A stretch of DNA of 16,773 nucleotides from an uncultured Oscillospiraceae bacterium (GCA_958426425.1 CATZYY010000038.1:1-16773); one strand, 5' to 3'; shown: positions 1 through 7,109, numbered from the stretch's first letter. The notes: generated from the sequence alone by a model not told the origin. Translations and numbers: made by a program.

Positions 1-535
1 GGACCTGCATGGGGCTGGTCTGGGAGCGGAGCATCACCCGGCTGTCCTCGTCAAAATAGAAGGTGTCGGACCAGTCCCGGGAGGGGTGGCCCTCGTCGGC
101 GTTGAGCCGGTCAAAGTTCAGCTCCGCCAGCTCCACCTCCGGTCCGTCCAGCACGGTGAAGCCCATGGAGATGAAGATGTCCTTGATCTCGTCCAGAGCT
201 TGGTACATGGGATGGCGGCGGCCCAGCTTGGGGGCCTTTCCGGGGATGGTGATGTCAATGGCCTCGTCCTTGAGCCGCTGCTCCAGGGCGGCCTCCTCCA
301 GCTGGGCGGCCCGGCTCTCCAGAGCGGATTCCAGGTCGGCCCGGACGGTGTTGGCCAGCTGACCCATAACGGGCCGCTCCTCGGGAGAGAGCTTGCCCAT
401 CTGCTTTAAAAGGGCCGTCAGCTCGCCCTTCTTGCCCAGGTACTTCACCCGCAGGGCGTCCAGCCCGGCGGCGTCGCCGGCGGCGGCAAAGTCCGCCAGA
501 GCCTGTTTGCGAATGGCTTCCAGTTGTTCTTTCAT
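1..535 (-). CDS. pheS: Phenylalanine-tRNA ligase alpha subunit, N-terminal part (runs off the window)
   Basis: PheS charges tRNA-Phe as the alpha subunit of the cytoplasmic alpha2-beta2 PheST enzyme. The visible 178 codons start MKEQLEAIRKQALADF, contain VKYLGKKGELT, and continue through PEERPVMGQLAN and RRHPMYQALDEIKDIF to LNADEGHPSRD and LRSQTSP. This is the PheS N-terminal coiled-coil arm followed by the first part of the class II catalytic core (motif 1 region and the HPSRD segment). The start is the ATG at 535, preceded by AAAGGAG (547-553) 11 bases upstream. The rest of pheS, and probably pheT, lie beyond base 1. Expression is controlled by the Phe T-box just upstream. Identification is firm, and no frame damage is seen in the part present. 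Confidence 0.97.
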   Translation of the reverse strand, partial: MKEQLEAIRKQALADFAAAGDAAGLDALRVKYLGKKGELTALLKQMGKLSPEERPVMGQLANTVRADLESALESRAAQLEEAALEQRLKDEAIDITIPGKAPKLGRRHPMYQALDEIKDIFISMGFTVLDGPEVELAELNFDRLNADEGHPSRDWSDTFYFDEDSRVMLRSQTSPMQV

Positions 536-595
536 ATGCCTGTTAACTCCTTTATCGCGGATTTTAAATGTGAGGGGAAAGGGCGGCCGGACAAC

Positions 596-630
596 AAAAA
601 AAGCCCTCCGTCCCCATTGGGACGAAAGGC
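596..630 (-). terminator. T-box terminator of pheS leader
   Basis: An 11-bp stem (630-620 pairing with 613-603, two G-U pairs) has a six-base loop and is followed on the minus strand by seven T residues (602-596). Its 5' arm is reached right after the T-box antiterminator core, as expected for mutually exclusive structures. Confidence 0.9.
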
Positions 631-830
631 AAGGCTTCCGCGGTACCACCCAGATTCGCGCGGAGGCTCCGCGCGCACTTGACGCCCCGGTAACGGAGGG
701 CACCCGTCCGTGTCTCCACGGCGGCTCCCGGGCGAACCAGGCCGGGCGTTCCGCAGGTCGGCTTGCAGCCGGTGACCGACCCTCTCTTGGCGGCGTTTCG
801 CGGTCATTTTCCCGTTCATCGCTGATACAA
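596..830 (-). promoter_or_regulatory. T-box riboswitch (Phe specifier) of pheS
   Basis: On the minus strand the leader carries the T-box core GGGTGGTACCGCG (651 down to 639), whose bulge pairs with the uncharged tRNA acceptor end. Upstream is a Stem I region that begins with AGAGAGGG and contains TTCGCCCGGGAGC. The TTC at 736-734 is placed as the specifier codon, which matches Phe and the pheS gene it controls. A terminator follows directly. When uncharged tRNA-Phe binds, the antiterminator should form and pheS should be transcribed. The specifier is assigned by position and by agreement with the gene, not by a folded model. Confidence 0.93.
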
Positions 831-836
831 TTAACA

Positions 837-865
837 CTTATAGCACAGAAAACCGGGAAATGCAA
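837..865 (-). promoter_or_regulatory. SigA-type promoter for the pheS T-box transcript
   Basis: On the minus strand the -35 box is TTGCAT (865-860), the spacer is 17 bases, and the -10 box is TATAAG (842-837). The predicted start is near 830, just upstream of T-box Stem I. Confidence 0.75.
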
Positions 866-908
866 GAGAAAAATCCCCATCCCGCCAAGTTTTGCCTGAA
901 AACGGGGA

Positions 909-937
909 TTGCAAAGGAAACCGCGGTTTTTTATAAT
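909..937 (+). promoter_or_regulatory. SigA-type promoter for the nnr-alr-endoA operon
   Basis: The boxes are TTGCAA (909-914) and TATAAT (932-937) with a 17-base spacer, giving a start near 944. It lies back-to-back with the pheS promoter, the two -35 boxes being about 43 bases apart. It also rules out the longer reading of nnr from the TTG at 909, because that TTG is part of the -35 box. Confidence 0.85.
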
Positions 938-968
938 GGGGACAGCAGAGAAAACGGAGGTGCCATCT

Positions 969-2513
969 ATGAAATTGACCACATCCGCCCAGATGAAGGA
1001 ACTGGACCGAACCGCCATCATTGACCGGGGCATCCCCTCCATGGACCTGATGGAGCGGGCGGCCAAGGCCGTGGCCGACGCGGCCCTGGACTTGCTGCCG
1101 GACCGTCCGGGCCGGTGCACGGCGGCGGTGCTGTGCGGCGCGGGGAACAACGGCGGGGACGGCATCGGCGCCGCCCGGCACCTCTTTTTAAAGGGCGTCC
1201 GGGTCCGGGTCTTCCTGGTGGGCAGCTACGAAAAGCTGACCCCTGACGCCCTGGAGGAGACGAGCCGCCTCAGTGAGTGCGGTGTGGAGCTGGAGGCCTT
1301 CGACCCGTCGGACGCCGGTCAGCGGCGCTTCGTGCTGGGGGCGGACGTGTGTGTGGACGCTTTGTTCGGCGTGGGCCTCAGCCGGCCCATCGCCCCGGAC
1401 AGTGCCTGGGCCGCCGCCATCGACTGGATGAACCGGGGGCGGGGGGCCGTGGCGGCCGCCGATATTGCCAGCGGTGTGGAGACGGACACAGGCCGCATTC
1501 TTGGCACCGCCGTCCGGGCGGAAAGGACCGTGACCTTCACCCTGCCCAAGATCGGGCAGGCGGTGGGGGATGGTGCCCTGTATTCCGGGAGAGTGGACGT
1601 CATCGATATCGGCATTCCCCGTGACCTGGTCCGGGGCCTTGTCTGCCCGGTCCAGACCGTGGAGTGGGACTTTGTCCGGGCGGCCCTGCCCCCGCGGCGG
1701 GCCGACGGCCACAAGGGCACCTTCGGCAAGGTGCTGGTGGTGGGCGGCGCCGTGGGCTACACCGGCGCGCCGTATCTTACGGCTTCCGCCGCTCTTCGGG
1801 GCGGCGCCGGGCTGGTGTACCTGGGGGTGCCCAAGGCCATCTGGGCCGTGGAGGCCGCCAAGTGCACCGGCGCCATGCCCTTCCCGCTGGAGGATAAGCA
1901 CGGGGCCCTGTCCCGCAAAGCCCTGGAGGCGCTGCGGGAGCGGCTGAAGAACTGCGATGTGCTGGCGCTGGGTCCGGGCCTGAGCCGGGAGAAAGAGGCG
2001 GCGGAGCTGGCAAGACAGCTGCTGGCGGAGGCGGAATGCCCGGTAGTGCTGGACGCCGACGGCATAAACGCTCTGGAGGGGCATATGGATGTACTGGATG
2101 CCCGGCGGGGCCGGGTCACCATCCTGACGCCCCACGACGGGGAGTTCGCCCGGATGGGCGGGAACCTGTCCGGCGGGGACCGGGTGGGGTCCGCCAGGGC
2201 CTTCGCTGCCGCCCATGGCTGCGTGCTGGTGCTCAAGGGCCACCGGACCGTGACGGCCGCGCCGGCGGGCAACGTGCTGGTGAACACCACCGGCACCTCC
2301 GCCCTGGCCAAGGGAGGCAGCGGGGACGTGCTGACGGGCCTCATCGCCGCCCTGCTGGCCCAGGGGGCCACGGCGGTCCAGGCGGCGGCCGGAGCCGTGT
2401 GGCTCCACGGACGGGCCGGGGAGATCGCGGAGGGTCGGCTCACCGCCTACGGCACCGCTCCGGAGGATGTGGTGTCCGCCCTGCCGGAGGCCTTCCGGGA
2501 GATTTTAGAGTAA
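969..2513 (+). CDS. nnr: Bifunctional NAD(P)H-hydrate epimerase / ADP-dependent NAD(P)H-hydrate dehydratase
   Basis: The enzyme repairs damaged NADH and NADPH hydrates. The N-terminal half (YjeF_N domain, about residues 1-215) epimerises R-NAD(P)HX. The C-terminal half (about 235-505, ribokinase-like fold) dehydrates the S form using ADP or ATP. Visible motifs are GAGNNGGDG at 57-65 in the epimerase, DADG at 362-365, TILTPHDGEF, and GGSGDVLTG at 449-457 with Asp453 as the presumed catalytic base. The start is the ATG at 969, with GGAGG about 8 bases upstream and behind its own promoter. This gives 514 residues, normal for the fused form. It heads an operon and the lipoprotein gene follows after 15 bases. 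Next to alr this is a common Bacillota arrangement (often with acpS, which is absent here). Confidence 0.96.
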   Translation: MKLTTSAQMKELDRTAIIDRGIPSMDLMERAAKAVADAALDLLPDRPGRCTAAVLCGAGNNGGDGIGAARHLFLKGVRVRVFLVGSYEKLTPDALEETSRLSECGVELEAFDPSDAGQRRFVLGADVCVDALFGVGLSRPIAPDSAWAAAIDWMNRGRGAVAAADIASGVETDTGRILGTAVRAERTVTFTLPKIGQAVGDGALYSGRVDVIDIGIPRDLVRGLVCPVQTVEWDFVRAALPPRRADGHKGTFGKVLVVGGAVGYTGAPYLTASAALRGGAGLVYLGVPKAIWAVEAAKCTGAMPFPLEDKHGALSRKALEALRERLKNCDVLALGPGLSREKEAAELARQLLAEAECPVVLDADGINALEGHMDVLDARRGRVTILTPHDGEFARMGGNLSGGDRVGSARAFAAAHGCVLVLKGHRTVTAAPAGNVLVNTTGTSALAKGGSGDVLTGLIAALLAQGATAVQAAAGAVWLHGRAGEIAEGRLTAYGTAPEDVVSALPEAFREILE

Positions 2514-2528
2514 CGGAGGTTTGGCTCG

Positions 2529-3170
2529 GTGCGCAAGTGGATGTGCGTACCAATGATGACCCTGTGCCTGCTGCTGGCCGGCTGCGCCGGCGGCGGAGGC
2601 GGGGAGAAGACGGCGGATGCCGCGGCGCTGCGGGCGCCGTACATGAACATGACGGGCTGCACCATGGAGGCCGCCGTCACCTGGAGTGAAGGGGAGCAGC
2701 TGTGGGAGACGGAGGTCCTGTGCGAATACGTGCCCGGCGGGGAGACCACGGTGGAGGTACTGTCGCCGGAGACCATTGCCGGGGTCCGGGCGGTGATCAC
2801 CGGGGAGGAACTGTCCCTGGAATACGAGGACCTGTGCCTGGGAGCCGGGACCCTGAGCGCCCAGGAGGTGAGCCCCATGGCATGTCTGCCCCGTCTCATG
2901 AGTGCCCTGCGGGACGGATGGCTGCTGGAGGAGAACACCGAGGAGTGGAACGAGATCCCCTGCCTGCGGCTGACCGTGGACCAGAGCGGGCCCCAGGACG
3001 GGAAAATCCTCTCCACACTGTGGCTGAATACCGCCGACGGCACCCCGGCCCGGGGAGAGATCGCCGTGGAGGATGAAATCATTTTGACGGCGGACTTTAC
3101 GGGCTTTTCCTTTTATGATACAATGGACCCCGGCGATCAGGCGGGACAGGAGGCATCCCCCGCCGCCTGA
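2529..3170 (+). CDS. Lipoprotein, probable YdcC/LolA-like protein
   Basis: This is a 213-residue protein starting at GTG 2529, with GGAGG (2515-2519) 9 bases upstream. A lipoprotein signal is clear: a short positive start, a hydrophobic stretch and the lipobox L-A-G-C with Cys19. Glycine-rich sequence follows and then a beta-rich domain (about 35-205) without enzyme motifs. No strong family match can be read from sequence alone. In B. subtilis the gene just before alr is ydcC, a LolA-like lipoprotein of similar role in the order acpS-ydcC-alr-endoAI-endoA. The same position, lipidation and beta pattern suggest this is its counterpart. It is probably membrane-anchored on the outer face and co-transcribed with nnr and alr. 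The lipoprotein call is strong and the family call is inferred from synteny. Confidence 0.8.
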   Translation: MRKWMCVPMMTLCLLLAGCAGGGGGEKTADAAALRAPYMNMTGCTMEAAVTWSEGEQLWETEVLCEYVPGGETTVEVLSPETIAGVRAVITGEELSLEYEDLCLGAGTLSAQEVSPMACLPRLMSALRDGWLLEENTEEWNEIPCLRLTVDQSGPQDGKILSTLWLNTADGTPARGEIAVEDEIILTADFTGFSFYDTMDPGDQAGQEASPAA

Positions 3171-3204
3171 GAGGCACATACAGTCAGAAGGTGACCCAAC
3201 AAGT

Positions 3205-4371
3205 ATGGAAGAGAGTATTTTGCGGCGCACCTGGGCGGAGATCGACCTGGACGCCTTGGCTCACAACTACCGCCGGGCCCGGGAACTGACGGGAAGCGGC
3301 GTGCGGTACCTAGGGGTGGTGAAGGCCGACGCTTACGGCCACGGCGCCATCCAGGTGGCGGAGCACCTGGAGAAGCTGGGGGCCGACTACCTGGCGGTGT
3401 CCAGCCTGGACGAGGCCCGGGAGCTGCGCCACGGCGGCATCAGCGCCCCTGTTTTAATTCTGGGACACACCCCGCCGGAGATGGTGCCGGAGCTGATCCG
3501 GTATCGCATCACCCAGGCGGTGTCCGCCCAGGCCAAGGCGGAGGAATACAGCGCCGCCGCCGTCGGGTGCGGCGGGACCCTGAAGGTCCACATCAAGGTG
3601 GACACCGGCATGTCCCGGCTGGGGTTTCTGGTCCGGGGCGGCCACTTTGAAGGCGGCGTGGCGGCCATTGCCGCCTCCTGCGCCCTGCCGGGGCTGGAGG
3701 CGGAGGGCATCTTCACCCACTTTGCCGTCTCCGACGAAGACCAGCCGGCGTGCGAGGCCTATACCCGGGACCAGTTCGCCCTGTTCATGAAAGTGCTGGA
3801 CGCCCTGGCGGAAAAGGGAAGGACCTTCCCCATCCGCCACTGCGCCAACAGCGGCGCTCTGGCCCGGTATCCGGAGATGTATCTGGACATGGTCCGCCCC
3901 GGCATCGCCCTGTACGGCGTGGGCGCCGACGCGGCCCGGCTGGGATTGCGGCCGGTGATGGCGCTGAAGTCCAGCGTCTCCACCATCAAGATCTTCGACC
4001 CGGATACAGATATCAGCTATGGCCGCACCTACCGGACCCAGGGGAAGACCCGCATCGGCGTGCTGCCCATCGGCTATGCCGACGGACTGTTCCGGGGGCT
4101 GTCCAACCGCCTGTCCGTGGTGACGGACCAGGGGCCCGCCCCCATCCGGGGCCGGATCTGTATGGACATGACCATGGTGGACCTGACGGGCCTTACTGAA
4201 GTGAAGGTGGGCAGTGAGGTGGAGATTTTCGGCCGGCGGCAGAGTGTGGACCGCCTGGCGGAGATGCTGGACACCATTTCTTATGAACTGCTCTGCGCCG
4301 TCAGCAAGCGGGTGCCCCGGGTATACCTGCGGGACGGGCAGGTGGTGGAGAGAACTCTAAGGCTCCAGTAA
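3205..4371 (+). CDS. alr: Alanine racemase
   Basis: This PLP enzyme interconverts L- and D-alanine and supplies D-Ala for peptidoglycan (and for spore germination control in spore formers). The 388-residue protein has the PLP lysine Lys40 in VVKADAYGHG, the segment VDTGMSRLGF, the barrel motif EGIFTHFAVSD, and the C-terminal catalytic Tyr272 in ISYGRTY. VLPIGYADG and RICMDMTMVD follow. Both Alr domains are complete and the length is typical. The ATG at 3205 is chosen because it has AGAAGGTG about 11 bases upstream and gives the usual short lead-in to TWAEIDLDAL. The longer frame from 3115 would overlap the lipoprotein gene. The endoA toxin gene follows 166 bases downstream. Confidence 0.97.
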   Translation: MEESILRRTWAEIDLDALAHNYRRARELTGSGVRYLGVVKADAYGHGAIQVAEHLEKLGADYLAVSSLDEARELRHGGISAPVLILGHTPPEMVPELIRYRITQAVSAQAKAEEYSAAAVGCGGTLKVHIKVDTGMSRLGFLVRGGHFEGGVAAIAASCALPGLEAEGIFTHFAVSDEDQPACEAYTRDQFALFMKVLDALAEKGRTFPIRHCANSGALARYPEMYLDMVRPGIALYGVGADAARLGLRPVMALKSSVSTIKIFDPDTDISYGRTYRTQGKTRIGVLPIGYADGLFRGLSNRLSVVTDQGPAPIRGRICMDMTMVDLTGLTEVKVGSEVEIFGRRQSVDRLAEMLDTISYELLCAVSKRVPRVYLRDGQVVERTLRLQ

Positions 4372-4482
4372 AGGCACCATTCACACCGCCGCCGCATAGG
4401 ATAGTGCGGGGCGAGGACGCCGGAATTTTGCCCAGCTGACGGAGTATAAATTCCGATTGCGCGTGGGAGAATGAAAGTGGCC

Positions 4483-4505
4483 TCACCGGACGACAGGTCC
4501 GGTGA
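4483..4505 (+). repeat. Perfect inverted repeat upstream of endoA
   Basis: TCACCGGAC (4483-4491), a five-base loop and GTCCGGTGA (4497-4505) form a perfect 9-bp hairpin 32 bases before the endoA start. There is no T-run after it. It could be an operator or a 5' UTR hairpin. It lies in the alr-endoA gap, where relatives carry the antitoxin gene. Confidence 0.6.
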
Positions 4506-4537
4506 CGGGTACTTCATTTCGGCGGAGTGTGAACTTT

Positions 4538-4906
4538 GTGGATACGAGTGTCAAGCGCGGCGATATTTACTATGCCGATCTCTCCCCGGTGGTGGGCAGT
4601 GAGCAGGGCGGCGTCCGGCCGGTCCTGATCATTCAAAACGACACCGGAAACCGTTACAGCCCCACCGTCATCGCGGCGGCGATCACTTCCCAGACCGGGA
4701 AGGCCCGGCTGCCCACACATATCGACCTTCCCGTGGACCAGAGCTGCGGCCTGAGCCGGGATTCCATCGTCCTGCTGGAGCAGGTACGGACCCTGGATAA
4801 AAAGCGGCTGCGGGAGAAAATGGGCCATGTGGAGGAAGGTGTGATGGAAAAGGTGGACCTGGCCATCGCGGTGAGCTTCGGACTGCCCCACGACCAGTTG
4901 GTCTGA
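4538..4906 (+). CDS. endoA: EndoA/MazF-family mRNA endoribonuclease toxin
   Basis: EndoA/MazF cuts single-stranded mRNA at short specific sites (UACAU in B. subtilis) and is normally held inactive by the antitoxin EndoAI/MazE. The 122 residues match the Bacillota subtype closely: VKRGDIYYADLSPVVG, SEQGGVRPVLIIQND and AAITSQ. The conserved Arg27 and Thr50 correspond to the catalytic Arg25/Thr48 of B. subtilis EndoA, so the enzyme should be active. The GTG at 4538 is chosen because it has GGCGGAG (4521-4527) 10 bases upstream. A second GTG at 4529 would sit almost on the ribosome binding site. The usual antitoxin gene between alr and endoA is not present, and the protein after it is not an antitoxin. 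Confidence 0.95.
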   Translation: MDTSVKRGDIYYADLSPVVGSEQGGVRPVLIIQNDTGNRYSPTVIAAAITSQTGKARLPTHIDLPVDQSCGLSRDSIVLLEQVRTLDKKRLREKMGHVEEGVMEKVDLAIAVSFGLPHDQLV

Positions 4907-4911
4907 GAGCT

Positions 4912-4949
4912 GGTTCCCCTGAAAAGGGCGACCCCTTTTCAGGGGGACC
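4912..4949 (+). terminator. Long hairpin after endoA, possible operon end without a T-run
   Basis: A 17-bp stem (4912-4928 with 4933-4949, one G-T pair) closes a four-base loop 5 bases after the endoA stop. No run of T follows, so it is not a classical intrinsic terminator. It could be an mRNA 3' stabiliser or a terminator of another kind. A second small GC hairpin (CGCGCCG, loop CTC, CGGCGCG; 4958-4974) follows directly. Confidence 0.45.
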
Positions 4950-5031
4950 TGAGAATACGCGCCGCTCCGGCGCGGCGGTGTCCGGCCGCAAACGCGGACA
5001 GGCCCGGCGTCGGGCGGAAAGGATGGTACAT

Positions 5032-5544
5032 ATGAAGAAGAATCGCTGGTTTTTGCGGATGACGGTGCTGCTGGCTCTGAGCCTGTCCCTCAACTGCACC
5101 ATTTCCCTGGCGGCGGAGGCCGGGTCCTCCCAGGACCCGCTGGTGACGCTCAGCTACCTCAACGACACCTTCCTGGGGCAGATCATGGACAAGGTGGACG
5201 AGAAGATTGCCCAGCGCAACAGTCAGATTGTGCAGCAGATGGGCGGCGGACAGGCCGGCTCTGCAGGAAGTGTAATGGCATCTACCTTTACAGTTGTGAC
5301 CCTCTCCAGCGGACAAGTCCTCACCGGGGACATCGGCTGCGAGGTAATGCTGCGGGTGGGCACCGCCTCCTGTGTGGCGCCCTCTACTCCGGGGCTCATC
5401 GACGAGAGCGCCGGTTCCACCCTGTCAAACGGCGCCGCCCTGGTGCAGAACCACCTGTACATGATGACGGTGGAGGGCCGGGGTGTCAAGGCCACCGCCG
5501 CCACCACCAAGCTGCTGGTCCGGGGCAGCTACACCGTGGCATAA
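5032..5544 (+). CDS. Secreted protein of unknown function
   Basis: This 170-residue protein has a clear signal peptide: MKKNRWFLR, a hydrophobic core at about 10-26, and likely cleavage near Ala27/Ala28 (SLAAEA). The mature part begins with DPLVTLSYLNDTFL and a charged amphipathic stretch (about 50-70) that may form a coiled coil. A glycine/serine linker (71-80) follows, then a beta-rich region containing GDIGCEVMLRVGTASCVAP, GSTLSNGAALV and a GRGV segment. Two cysteines in the mature part (in the GCEV and SCVAP segments) could pair. I do not recognise an enzyme motif. Similar proteins seem common in gut Clostridia, but that is memory and not a search. The ATG at 5032 has AAAGGATGG upstream. 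An in-frame ATG at 5023 lies in that site and would add three residues. Confidence 0.8.
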   Translation: MKKNRWFLRMTVLLALSLSLNCTISLAAEAGSSQDPLVTLSYLNDTFLGQIMDKVDEKIAQRNSQIVQQMGGGQAGSAGSVMASTFTVVTLSSGQVLTGDIGCEVMLRVGTASCVAPSTPGLIDESAGSTLSNGAALVQNHLYMMTVEGRGVKATAATTKLLVRGSYTVA

Positions 5545-5563
5545 GCCAAGCCCGTATATTCAT

Positions 5564-5602
5564 GTCCGCCTGTGCATAGAATGGCCCAGGCGGGCATTTT
5601 TT
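5564..5602 (+). terminator. Intrinsic terminator after the secreted-protein gene
   Basis: A 9-bp stem, GTCCGCCTG (5564-5572) with CAGGCGGGC (5587-5595, one G-T pair), is followed by A and six T residues (5597-5602). It ends the 5032-5544 transcript and lies upstream of the ATG at 5621, which argues against the longer reading of that gene. Confidence 0.85.
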
Positions 5603-5620
5603 CTGGAAAGGGGCAGGGGT

Positions 5621-6139
5621 ATGGACAAGTTTCCGGTAGTGTGGAAGGACCAGACCGTAGGCGAGCTGACGGCGGAGCGGGAGGCGCTGTACACCTGCTT
5701 TGCCGTCCGCTGTACCCTGCCGGGAGAGGGGCTCTGGTGCGCCTGGGCGGTGGGAGACCGGGGAGAGCTGCGACTGGGGGTTCTGGAGCCCCAGGGTGGA
5801 GCGGGCATGATCCGCCGCCGTTTTTCCCACCGCTTGACCGCCCCGGCGGGGCGGCTGCTGCGGGGGGAGGTGCGCCCGGCGGCGCAGCCGGAGCAGGAGA
5901 TGGACTGGACACCGCTGGAGAATGCCGTGTTTCACTCCCCGGGCCTGCGGCGGCAGCTGCAGGGCACGGAGGGCGCCCTGTGGCGGCGGGAGGGGGAGAC
6001 GCTGCTGCTGGCGCTGCCCTACGCCCCCCGACGGCCCATGCCCCTGACCGGCATGTTCTGCTTTGCCCGGCCCTGCCGAATCCGGGGCGAGCGGTATCTG
6101 GTATGGGCATTTGACAGCCGGGAGCGGCCGGTTTTGTGA
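5621..6139 (+). CDS. Hypothetical protein, 172 residues
   Basis: The protein starts MDKFPVVWKDQTVGEL and reads through AEREALYTCFAVRCTLP, WCAWAVGDRGELRLGVLEP and FSHRLTAPAGRLLRGEV to RYLVWAFDSRERPVL. It has no signal peptide or membrane segment, is rich in Arg and Trp, and is probably cytoplasmic and mostly beta. I do not recognise the family. The ATG at 5621 is chosen because it has AAAGGGG (5607-5613) upstream and follows a terminator. The in-frame extension back to 5483 crosses that terminator and overlaps the secreted-protein gene. No promoter is visible in the 18 bases after the terminator, so expression may come from read-through. It lies 127 bases before nrdR, behind which a separate promoter is seen. 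Confidence 0.7.
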   Translation: MDKFPVVWKDQTVGELTAEREALYTCFAVRCTLPGEGLWCAWAVGDRGELRLGVLEPQGGAGMIRRRFSHRLTAPAGRLLRGEVRPAAQPEQEMDWTPLENAVFHSPGLRRQLQGTEGALWRREGETLLLALPYAPRRPMPLTGMFCFARPCRIRGERYLVWAFDSRERPVL

Positions 6140-6176
6140 AAATCCCGGGAAAAAGATGGCGGACAGTGAAATTATG

Positions 6177-6207
6177 TATACCATATTGGGGATGGGTATG
6201 GTATAAT
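6177..6207 (+). promoter_or_regulatory. nrdR promoter overlapped by a perfect inverted repeat (candidate operator)
   Basis: An extended -10 box, TGGTATAAT (6199-6207), is present with no good -35. TATACCATA (6177-6185) and TATGGTATA (6197-6205) form a perfect 9-bp inverted repeat with an 11-base spacer, centres 20 bases apart. One arm lies on the -10 box. This geometry fits a dimeric repressor. It does not match the NrdR box I know. Confidence 0.65.
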
Positions 6208-6229
6208 GTCTCCAGCCCGGAACCAAAAC

Positions 6230-6249
6230 CACCGGCCCGCTTGCCGGTG
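6230..6249 (+). other. 5' UTR hairpin of nrdR
   Basis: CACCGGC (6230-6236) and GCCGGTG (6243-6249) form a perfect 7-bp stem with a six-base loop, ending 6 bases before the GGAGG (6256-6260) of nrdR. It may affect ribosome access. Confidence 0.5.
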
Positions 6250-6266
6250 ATAATCGGAGGTCTGTC

Positions 6267-6725
6267 ATGAAATGCCCGTTTTGCGGATACAGTGAGAGCA
6301 AGGTCATCGATTCCCGTCCCGCCGATGAGAACAACAGCATCCGCCGCCGGCGGGAGTGCCTGTCCTGCGCCAAGCGCTTCACCACCTATGAGACGGTGGA
6401 GAGCCTGCCCATGGTGGTGGTGAAAAAGGACGGCAGCCGCCAGAGCTTTGAGCGGCGCAAGGTCCTGGGCGGCATGATCCGGGCCTGCGAGAAGCGGCCT
6501 GTGCCTCTGGCTGAGCTGGAGAAGATCGCCGCGGAGATTGAGCAGGACCTGCAGAATTCCATGGACCGGGAGATCAGTACCGAGGCCATCGGCGAGAAGG
6601 TGATGGAGCGTCTGCGGACCGTGGACCAGGTGGCCTATGTGCGCTTTGCCTCCGTGTACCGCCAGTTCAAGGACATCGACACCTTCATGGCGGAGCTGAA
6701 CAAGCTGCTGGCCGACAACCGCTGA
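6267..6725 (+). CDS. nrdR: Transcriptional repressor NrdR
   Basis: NrdR represses ribonucleotide reductase genes in response to ATP/dATP. The 152-residue protein has the N-terminal zinc ribbon with Cys3, Cys6, Cys31 and Cys34 (CPFCG and CLSCAKRFTTYE). An ATP-cone domain follows from about residue 48 to 138, beginning VVVKKDGSRQSFERRKV and including VAYVRFASVYRQFKD. Length and order are typical. The start is the ATG at 6267 with GGAGG 6 bases upstream. A TATAAT promoter with a striking inverted repeat precedes it. The stop lies 3 bases from the stop of the convergent DUF4363 gene. Confidence 0.97.
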   Translation: MKCPFCGYSESKVIDSRPADENNSIRRRRECLSCAKRFTTYETVESLPMVVVKKDGSRQSFERRKVLGGMIRACEKRPVPLAELEKIAAEIEQDLQNSMDREISTEAIGEKVMERLRTVDQVAYVRFASVYRQFKDIDTFMAELNKLLADNR

Positions 6726-6728
6726 CGG

Positions 6729-7109
6729 TCAGAGGATATTTTTCACGTTGAATCGCTCCATTTCCGCCAGCAGACGCAGCTGATCCCGCAGATCCGCCAG
6801 TTCCGCCCGGAACTCCGTGGTCTCCCGGGTGGCGGCGAAAGCCATGGCCCGCCGGTACATGGCCTCGGCGTCGTCTACGGCGTCGTGCTCTGTGACGATG
6901 TGGAGATAGGTCTGATTTTCGGACCAGTCGGTGTAGCTGTCTGTCAGAATGGCCATAGCTTCGCTCCAGTTTCCCGCCTGGGCATGGGCGTCCGCCTGCT
7001 GGATCTGGTCCCGCCAGCGGTCCGTGTGGCCGGTCATGGCGGCCCCGTTCCACAGGGCAAAGGCCAAAATGGCACCCAGCACCGCCAGGGGCTTCCAATA
7101 TGCTCTCAT
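6729..7109 (-). CDS. DUF4363 family membrane-anchored protein
   Basis: This 126-residue protein has one N-terminal membrane segment (about residues 6-24, KPLAVLGAILAFALWN). A helical extracytoplasmic part follows, with WRDQIQQADAHAQAGNWSEA, DWSENQTYLHIVTEHD and a long C-terminal helix. The W-x-x-I and EHDAVDDAE patterns and its place after a DUF421 gene fit DUF4363, a small family of unknown function that typically pairs with DUF421 in Clostridia. Its ATG (7109-7107) overlaps the DUF421 stop as ATGA, so the two are translationally coupled. The longer reading from 7220 lies inside the DUF421 gene and is rejected. The family call rests on pattern and context. Confidence 0.8.
   Translation of the reverse strand: MRAYWKPLAVLGAILAFALWNGAAMTGHTDRWRDQIQQADAHAQAGNWSEAMAILTDSYTDWSENQTYLHIVTEHDAVDDAEAMYRRAMAFAATRETTEFRAELADLRDQLRLLAEMERFNVKNIL

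Noticed and set aside
909..968. Longer N-terminus of nnr from TTG 909
   Set aside because: The TTG is part of a near-consensus -35 box, and the transcript should begin near 944. ATG 969 has the ribosome binding site and the family N-terminus.
1188..2408. Long minus-strand open frame opposite nnr
   Set aside because: It is a shadow frame opposite a well-identified enzyme gene, with low-complexity composition and no start signals.
4428..4450. TTGCCC and TATAAA as a separate endoA promoter
   Set aside because: The spacer is only 11 bases and no other -35 is in place, so a dedicated promoter is not supported.
4450..4602. A 43-codon ORF from ATG 4471, cysteine-rich, overlapping the endoA start and lying where an antitoxin would be
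   Set aside because: Its sequence has no ribbon-helix-helix pattern, the purine-rich GGGAGA directly abuts the ATG, and most of it is endoA coding sequence in another frame. A short AECE match to EndoAI is too small to count.
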